Of a DNA stretch of 64,000 bases, positions 56,890-64,000 are shown one piece after another. A program made the translations under genes and the position numbers. Numbering within the stretch: the first letter of the stretch is position 1; each line of letters begins with the position of its first letter. This DNA is from Stictocephala bisonia (lineage: Eukaryota > Arthropoda > Insecta > Hemiptera > Membracidae): contig JAQJVL010000534.1 in the NCBI GenBank assembly GCA_035578905.1, positions 1 through 64,000 of the forward strand. Direction: 5' to 3'. The notes beneath the pieces are model-generated. The model was not told the DNA's origin. It searched no databases and was given only the letters and a program-made list of their open reading frames with translations.

Positions 56890-59212
56890 CTTATTACTTC
56901 TGTTTACTGTCGGAACAAAACAGTGACGTAACTGACAGCTTCAATATACGAGTAAAGGAAGTGTTAACTTCCTCCCTTTAACTGTCGCCGGACACAATCC
57001 CCTCCACCAAGACTATCTATTGTTTACTGTTGGAACAATATAGTGACGTAAATGACAGTTTCAATATACGACGTGAAGGGTGTGTCAATATCCACTCTAG
57101 GACAGTCGCTAGACATAATCCCCTCCTACAAGAATTGTTTACTGTTGGAACAATGAAGTGACGTAAATGACAGTTTCAATATACGACGTGAAGGGTGTGT
57201 CAATCTCCTGTCTGGGACAGTCGCTAGACACAATCCCCTCCACCAAGACTATCTATTGTTTACTGTTGGAACAATGAAGTGACGTAAATGACAGTTTCAA
57301 TATACGACGTGAAGGGTGTGTCAATATCCACTCTAGGACAGTCACTAGACACAATCCCCTCCACCAAGACTATCTATTGTTTACTGTTGGAACAATGAAG
57401 TGTCGTAAATGACAGTTTCAATATACGACGTGAAGGGTGTGTCAATCTCCTGTCTGGGACAGTCGCTAGACACAATCCCCTCCACCAAGACTATCTATTG
57501 TTTACTGTTGGAACAATGAAGTGACGTAAATGACAGTTTCAATATACGACGTGAAGGGTGTGTCAATATCCACTCTAGGACAGTCACTAGACACAATCCC
57601 CTCCACCAAGACTATCTATTGTTTACTGTTGGAACAATGAAGTGACGTAAATGACAGTTTCAATATACAACGTGAAGGGTGTGTCAATATCCACTCTAGG
57701 ACAGTCGCTAGACATAATCCCCTCCTACAAGAATTGTTTACTGTTGGAACAATGAAGCGACGTAAATGACAGTTTCAATATACGCCGTGAAGGGTGTGTC
57801 AATCTCCTGTCTGGGACAGTCGCTAGACACAATCCCCTCCACCAAGACTATCTATTGTTTACTGTTGGAACAATGAAGTGACGTAAATGACAGTTTCAAT
57901 ATACGACGTGAAGGGTGTGTCAATATCCACTCTAGGACAGTCGCTAGACATAATCCCCTCCTACAAGAATTGTTTACTGTTGGAACAATGAAGCGACGTA
58001 AATGACAGTTTCAATATACGCCGTGAAGGGTGTGTCAATCTCCTGTCTGGGACAGTCGCTAGACACAATCCCCTCCACCAAGACTATCTATTGTTTACTA
58101 TTGGAACAATGAAGTGACGTAAATGACAGTTTCGATATACGACGTGAAGGGTGTGTCAATATCCACTCTAGGACAGTCGCTAGACATAATCCCCTCTACC
58201 AAGACTATCTATTGTTTACTATTGGAACAATGAAGTGACGTAAATGACAGTTTCAATATACGACGTAAAGGGTGTGTCAATATCCACTCTAGGACAGTCG
58301 CTAGACATAATCCCCTCCTACAAGAATTGTTTACTGTTGGAACAATGAAGTGACGTAAATGACAGTTTCAATATACGACGTGAAGGGTGTGTCAATATCC
58401 ACTCTAGGACAGTCGCTATAGACATAATCCCCTCCTACAAGAATTGTTTACTGTTAGAACAATGAAGTGACGTAAATGACAGTTTAAATATACGACGTGA
58501 AGGGTGTGTCAATTTCCTCTCTAGGACAGTCGCTAGACACAATCCCCTCCACCAAGACTATCTATTGTTTACTGTTGGAACAATGAAGTGACGTAAATGA
58601 CAGTTTCAATATACGACGTGAAGGGTGTGTCAATATCCACTCTAGGACAGTCGCTAGACATAATCCCCTCCTACAAGAATTGTTTACTGTTGGAACAATC
58701 AAGTGACGTAAATGACAGTTTCAATATACGACGTGAAGGGTGTGTCAATCTCCTGTCTGGGAAAGTCGCTAGACACAATCCCCTCCAACAAGAATATCTA
58801 TTGTTTACTGTTGGAACAATGAAGTGACTTAAATGACAGCTTCAATATAAGACGTAAAGGGTGTGTCAATCTCCACTCTAGGACAGTCGCTAGACTCAAT
58901 CCCCTCCTACAAGAATATCTATTGTTTACTGTTGGAACAATGAAGTGACGTAAGTGACATCTTCAATATACGAAGTAATGGGTGTGTCAATCTCCTCTCT
59001 GTGACAGTCGCTAGACACAATCCCCTCCACCAAGACTATCTATTGTTTACTGTTGGAACAATGAAGTGAGTAAATGACAGCTTCAATATACGACATGAAG
59101 AATGTGTCAATCTTCTCTCTGGGAAAGTCACTGGACACAATCCCCTGCAACAAGATATCTCTTGTTTACTGTCGAAACAATTAAGTGACGTAAATTACAG
59201 CTTCAATATATG
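56890..59212. repeat. ~120-bp satellite, left block (about 19-20 units)
   Basis: The unit contains TGTTTACTGTTGGAACAATG, AAGTGACGTAAATGACAG, TTTCAATATACGACGTGAAG, GGTGTGTCAATATCCACTC, GGACAGTCGCTAGACA and AATCCCCTCC. Two length forms exist: about 121 bp with ACTATCTATTG and about 114 bp with GAATTG. Two middle forms (ATATCCACTCTAGG and ATCTCCTGTCTGGG) alternate, giving a dimer-like higher-order pattern. Units at both edges are the most diverged. Each unit holds a TGACGTAA bZIP-like site. Open frames through it are artefacts. Confidence 0.95.
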
Positions 59213-60380
59213 GGGTGCCTGAAAAGTAGCCCCTCGAAAATCCCCCCCCCCCCCAGTAAAGGCATACGTCACTTTGACGTCACAGCTGGGGGGTACATTT
59301 CCAGTCGCGAACACTTCTCACAGTGAGATTTTAGCTGTTTGATCTGTTGAAACTATTAAATGGTATATTATTATCATTGAATGATTATTACGTAATGAAT
59401 TAAATTGATAATATAAGAATTAGGACCGTACTAGATGGATTTGTGCTGACTGGGAAAGTAACCCCCCCCCCCATGGTGTACGGCCTGGAAAAGAAGCCCC
59501 TGGAAAAGTAACTCCCCAAGGCTTGTTGAGCGGACTGTAACAGGAATATTGAAGGCGTTTTCGTTTAATCCTGATCAACTACTGCCGACGAAGAAATTAT
59601 GTGCATCCGAGTTTGAAGGTTGTTTTCTAAGGAAATAAGAAACCTACGAAAACTCTAACTATTCCATTGTTTTCATCGTTTATATACACTTTATGAAATG
59701 TGCATTTTATAGTTTTATTAAAAGACTTAATATTTGTTATCCTAGTTGGAACAAAAAATGTACCGGAATTTTAACAAGTTCTCATTGTACGTCAAGTTTA
59801 CACCACTATAACACAAAAACCCATTAATATATCACATTTATATTTTAATACCTGGTTGATAAGAATGTTTTCAATAAATTTTGTGGATTTTACAGTTTTT
59901 ACTTTACGAGAAATAAGTGTAAATCAGTTACCTGAAAGATTGTTTTTTATTTTTTTTATTTTAGAGGCTGTAAAATTAATTATTTGGTCTTATTGTTCTT
60001 CTTATGACATGTATAGTTACAACAGTACATTACTTTGATACAGTACATGTAGTAATTTTATTTTGATTTAAATCCTTTTAAAGTTATCAATTTAAAGTTA
60101 TTTTCAATTGATTTAAATCAATTAAAAATCACCGCATTTTACGTATATGAAAGTAACGTATCGTAACTATTAATAAAGATATAACATAAGGATTGCAGCT
60201 AGACCGAATAATAAATTTTTCTAATAGAAAAAAAACGATGTTTCAGATAATTGATTAGGAATACTTTTTTCTGAAAAGGTAAATTTAGAAAAAATTTACA
60301 AGAATGATAGAAAACATTCCTAACAACATGTTCTTAAAATATAAATATGATACATTAACGGATATAAATATTGATTGTTA
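59213..60380. other. Unique island splitting the satellite
   Basis: The island interrupts the array mid-unit, and about 30 bases of the unit are missing at the junction. The left 350 bases are GC-rich: poly-C runs at 59242-59254 and 59461-59472, repeated CCTGGAAAAGnAGCCCCT-like motifs, and one perfect CRE (TGACGTCA at 59275-59282) followed by CAGCTG. The rest is AT-rich with no coding frame of note. It could be a fragment of a promoter or LTR, or an inserted TE. Confidence 0.6.
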
Positions 60381-62116
60381 CTAGGACAGTCGCTAGACAC
60401 AATCCCCTCCAACAAGAATATCTATTGTTTACTGTTGGAACAATGAAGTGACTTAAATGACAGCTTTAATATACGACGTGAAGGGTGTGTCAATCTCCAC
60501 TCTAGGACAGTCGCTAGACACAATCCCCTCCTACAAGAATATCTATTGTTTACTGTTGGAACAATGAAGTGACGTAAGTGACATCTTCAATATACGACGT
60601 GAAGGGTGTGTCAATCTCCACTCTAGGACAGTCGCTAGACACAATCCCCTCCTACAAGAATATCTATTGTTTACTGTTGGAACAATGAAGTGACGTAAGT
60701 GACATCTTCAATATACGACGTGAAGGGTGTGTCAATTTCCTCTCTAGGACAGTCACCAGACACAATCCCCTCCAACAAGAATATCTCTTGTTTACTGTTG
60801 GAACAATGAAGTGACGTAAATGACATCTTCAATATACGACGTGAAGGGTGTGTCAATTTCCTCTCTAGGACAGTCGCTAGACACAATCCCCTCCTACAAG
60901 AATATCTATTGTTTACTGTTGGAACAATGAAGTGACGTAAGTGACATCTTCAATATACGACGTGAAGGGTGTGTCAATTTCCTCTCTAGGACAGTCGCTA
61001 GACACAATCCCCTCCAACAAGAATATCTCTTGTTTACTGTTGGAACAATGAAGTGACGTAAATGACAGCTTCAATATACGACGTGAAGGGTGTGTCAATT
61101 TCCTCTCTAGGACAGTCGCTAGACACAATCCCCTCCAACAAGAATATCTCTTGTTTACTGTTGGAACAATGAAGTGACGTAAGTGACATCTTCAATATAC
61201 GACGTGAAGGGTGTGTCAATTTCCTCTCTAGGACAGTCGCTAGACACAATCCCCTCCTACAAGAATTGTTTACTGTTGGAACAATGAAGTGACGTAAGTG
61301 ACATGTTCAATATACGACGTGAAGGGTGTGTCAATCTCCTCTCTGTGACAGTCGCTAGACACAATCCCCTCCACCAAGACTATCTATTGTTTACTGTTGG
61401 AACAATGAAGTGACGTAAATGACAGCTTCAATATACGACGTGAAGGGTATGTCAATTTCCTCTCTAGGACAGTCGCTAGACACAATCCCCTCCAACAAGA
61501 ATATCTATTGTTTACTGTTGGAACAATGAAGTGACGTAAGTGACATCTTCAATATACGACGTGAAGGGTGTGTCAATTTCCTCTCTAGGACAGTCGCTAG
61601 ACACAATTCCCTCCTACAAGAATTGTTTACTGTTGGAACAATGAAGTGACGTAAGTGACATGTTCAATATACGACGTGAAGGGTGTGTCAATCTCCTCTC
61701 TGTGACAGTCGCTAGACACAATCCCCTCCACCAAGACTATCTATTGTTTACTGTTGGAACAATGAAGTGACGTAAATGACAGCTTCAATATACGACGTGA
61801 AGGGTGTGTCAATATCCACTCTAGGACAGTCACTAGACACAATCCCCTCCAACAAGAATATCTATTGTTTACTGTTGGAACAATGAAGTGACGTAAGTGA
61901 CATCTTCAATATACGACGTGAAGGGTGTGTCAATTTCCTCTCTAGGACAGTCGCTAGACACAATCCCCTCCAACAAGAATATCTATTGTTTACTGTTGGA
62001 ACAATGAAGTGACGTAAATGACAGCTTCAATATACGACGTGAAGGGTGTGTCAATCTCCATTCTTGGACAGTCGCCAGACGCAACACCCTCCAACAAGAA
62101 TATTTATTGTTTACCA
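60381..62116. repeat. ~120-bp satellite, right block (about 14-15 units)
   Basis: Same family as the left block, but most units carry GTGACATCTTCAATATAC and AATTTCCTCTCTAGG, variants rare on the left. The periods of 121 and 242 bp show in the repeated minus-strand open frames, which are not genes. Confidence 0.95.
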
Positions 62117-62119
62117 GTC

Positions 62120-63670
62120 TCAAAATGAGGTATTTTGTTTGTATTTTAAATTTGTCACGGAGAATAATAACATTTTTCCTCCTTAATTAAATTCACTATG
62201 AGCTTTTCGTATAAATGTAACAATAATTATTTTATTGTAACGGCCAATGTATAGTTTTATCTATGCATCTGCTGAACACATCATCTAACTAACCAGTAGT
62301 TTTATCTTTTTTTCCTTATTTTATGCACAATTTTTCAACTTAATTAATATACATTTAACCATCCAAAGTACTTTACGAATTTAGAATAACGTCTAAAACC
62401 AGCTTAAAGAATACAATTCTCAATTATTTTCCTATCTTTAATTCAATTTTACCAATCAACTATAACAGAGTTTCGTTCTCCACTGATGTAAAGTCTGATT
62501 TTAGTGAAATAAAAGGAAATCCCAACACCTACAACACAAAATCTCATAATCCAGTACGTGTATGTAAGGGACTAGTGCCGTGTGGCACTTTGCCTGTAAT
62601 ATGTACCCTTGCGTTACATGCACCCTCGTAATCCACAATATCACATTCTGTTTGTAAGCAGTGTAGTTATTTTTGTAACATATAACGTAAACAATAACAT
62701 TAATTAAGAACTGTTAATATTTTTAATGAATAACTAGATATAGATATAATTGTGTTATAGATATAATGAGAACATTAAATTGTTAAACCACTACATATTT
62801 AAGAATATCTTATGGTTATAATGAAATATTTTTTCATGATTGATTTAAGGTCAAATTAAGATTTTCATTTAAATACCTAAATAATTTGTTATTTCAATAA
62901 AATATTTAATTTCAAAATGAATTTCTCCAGATGTTAAACTCTAAATAAACTGTATTATATAAGTTTCAAAGTACGTGTCGTTTTTTTCTTACTGTCATTA
63001 CTATATTTCCGTATTTATCCGCGTCTGAATTGTTGTTAATGGTATGAATACACTATAATATTTATTTTAAGCCTGATGTTGTTATTTCCTTATTACATTT
63101 GATCACATAATGGTGTCAAATATAAAATTATGTACTCCAAAATTTTTTCAACTCCACTATTCCGTTGAACTAATAATACAAGTTATTGTTTTTGATTGTT
63201 TTCTTTTTTAGAGTTTAAAGTTTTAATATTATTACAAAAAATATATTTATTAGGCTAGGTTTACATAATTTTCACTAAATAGAAATAAGTTATATGATGA
63301 ATAAATATTGTTACTAAAAGTTAATACTATATCAGTATTAATAATTTCTATTATTTCATTATGGTTTTCTATTTTGTATTTCTTTGTTTTATGCTGGTGT
63401 ATGTTATAATTAATTTAATATTACTTTCTATTTCACTATTTTCTTTCTGATTTTATATTATGAGTTTATACTTTTAGTACCGACTCCAAGAGCGCATGTT
63501 ATATTTACTTATTTATCCAAACTGTCAAATTATGAATAATTCATTTTATGTTTATTTCTTTAGTATGTAATTATTTTTACAAATATGTACGTTAACATGG
63601 GCACCAAACGATAATTTTTTATAATTTGTTGGTAGCCAAAATTGAAAGTATTGAAAATAAACTATTATGA
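62120..63670. other. AT-rich stretch, no gene seen
   Basis: No supported feature apart from a small stem-loop AGTGCCGTGTGGCACT at 62574-62589. Confidence 0.5.
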
Positions 63671-63675
63671 TTCTT

Positions 63676-64000
63676 ATTTAAACGTTTACTTGTCACAACT
63701 CTATGCGTCAGTATGATTGTTTCTAGCCTAGACCAACAATAACATATTTAAACGTTTACTTGTCACAATACGCGTCAGTATGATTGTTTCTAGCCTAGAC
63801 CAACAATAACATATTTAAACGTTTACTTGTCACAACTCTATGCGTCAGTATGATTGTTTCTAGCCTAGACCAACAATAACATATTTAAACGTTTACTTGT
63901 CACAACTCTATGCGTCAGTATGATTGTTTCTAGCCTAGACCAACAATAACATATTTAAACGTTTACTTGTCACAACTCTATGCGTCAGTATGATTGTTTC
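63676..64000. repeat. 70-bp satellite, at least 4.6 units, continues past the window
   Basis: AACGTTTACT starts at 63681, 63751, 63818, 63888 and 63958, periods of 70, 67, 70 and 70. The unit contains CACAACTCTATGCGTCAGTA, TGATTGTTTCTAGCCTAGAC and CAACAATAACATATTTAAAC. The units are nearly identical, and the array is cut by the window end. Confidence 0.95.

Noticed and set aside
60671..61249. Repeated 71-codon minus-strand frames resembling a small protein family
   Set aside because: They are phased copies of the 120-bp satellite, with stops set by the repeat.
62574..62589. Small stem-loop as microRNA precursor
   Set aside because: The stem is only about 6 bp, too short.
63676..64000. CRISPR-like array
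   Set aside because: The whole 70-bp unit is repeated with no variable spacers, and the DNA is eukaryotic.

Overview
This window looks like arthropod, most likely insect, nuclear DNA. It is AT-rich, has no operon-like gene packing, carries a short interstitial TTAGG array near 24.76 kb, and is dominated by fossil transposable elements (TEs) and tandem repeats. I find no complete host gene that I would defend. Nearly every recognisable protein is a decayed TE product. I cannot name the species.

Layout. 0-5.3 kb: two short hairpins, the 3' end of a non-LTR retrotransposon (LINE), a ~30-40 bp minisatellite and a ~187 bp tandem repeat. 5.37-11.86 kb: a hub of three inverted-repeat elements lying almost end to end. 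The first has ~480 bp terminal inverted repeats (TIRs) and the remains of a Tc1/mariner-like DDE transposase, and is split by a nested 2.35 kb element carrying a broken gene of about 580 codons. The second is an 855 bp palindromic MITE and the third a 1.3 kb palindrome. 12-26.5 kb: mostly empty AT-rich sequence with two tRNA-derived SINEs, copies of a second SINE-like family, a GC-rich island with two perfect CRE palindromes, and a foldback element. 26.7-29.2 kb: an 83 bp satellite array with a higher-order duplication, a minisatellite related to the one at 2.5 kb, and a 42 bp array that places a CACGTG E-box about every four helical turns. 31.0-32.6 kb: a 5'-truncated LINE with an open reverse-transcriptase frame, abutting a SINE. 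33.3-35.4 kb: a MITE, a ~1 kb minisatellite and a LINE scrap.

36.8-38.2 kb: a Penelope-like element made of two hammerhead-like motifs, a GIY-YIG reading frame without a start codon, and a perfect 37 bp inverted repeat on either side. 41.4-42.5 kb: a Ty3/gypsy pol fragment. 43.66 kb: a THAP-domain pseudogene. 45.9-47.1 kb: a 5S rRNA-derived SINE head and SINE bodies. 48.9-50.4 kb: a 1.5 kb long-TIR element. 50.9-52.2 kb: a GC-rich region with splice-like signals, the best but weak candidate for a host gene. 52.5-52.9 kb: the N-terminus of another DDE transposase. 56.9-62.1 kb: a ~120 bp satellite in two blocks split by a unique island. 63.7 kb to the end: a 70 bp satellite running out of the window.

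How the parts relate. At least three elements (5.37, 48.9 and 52.5 kb) carry pieces of one DDE transposase superfamily, and the MITEs at 9.69 and 33.28 kb end in the same CAGG(G/A)TG...TA pattern, so they may have been mobilised by related enzymes. The SINE-like families would depend on LINE machinery; a LINE remnant lies beside one copy. All boundaries come from reading by eye, and similarity calls rest on remembered family motifs, not on database searches.
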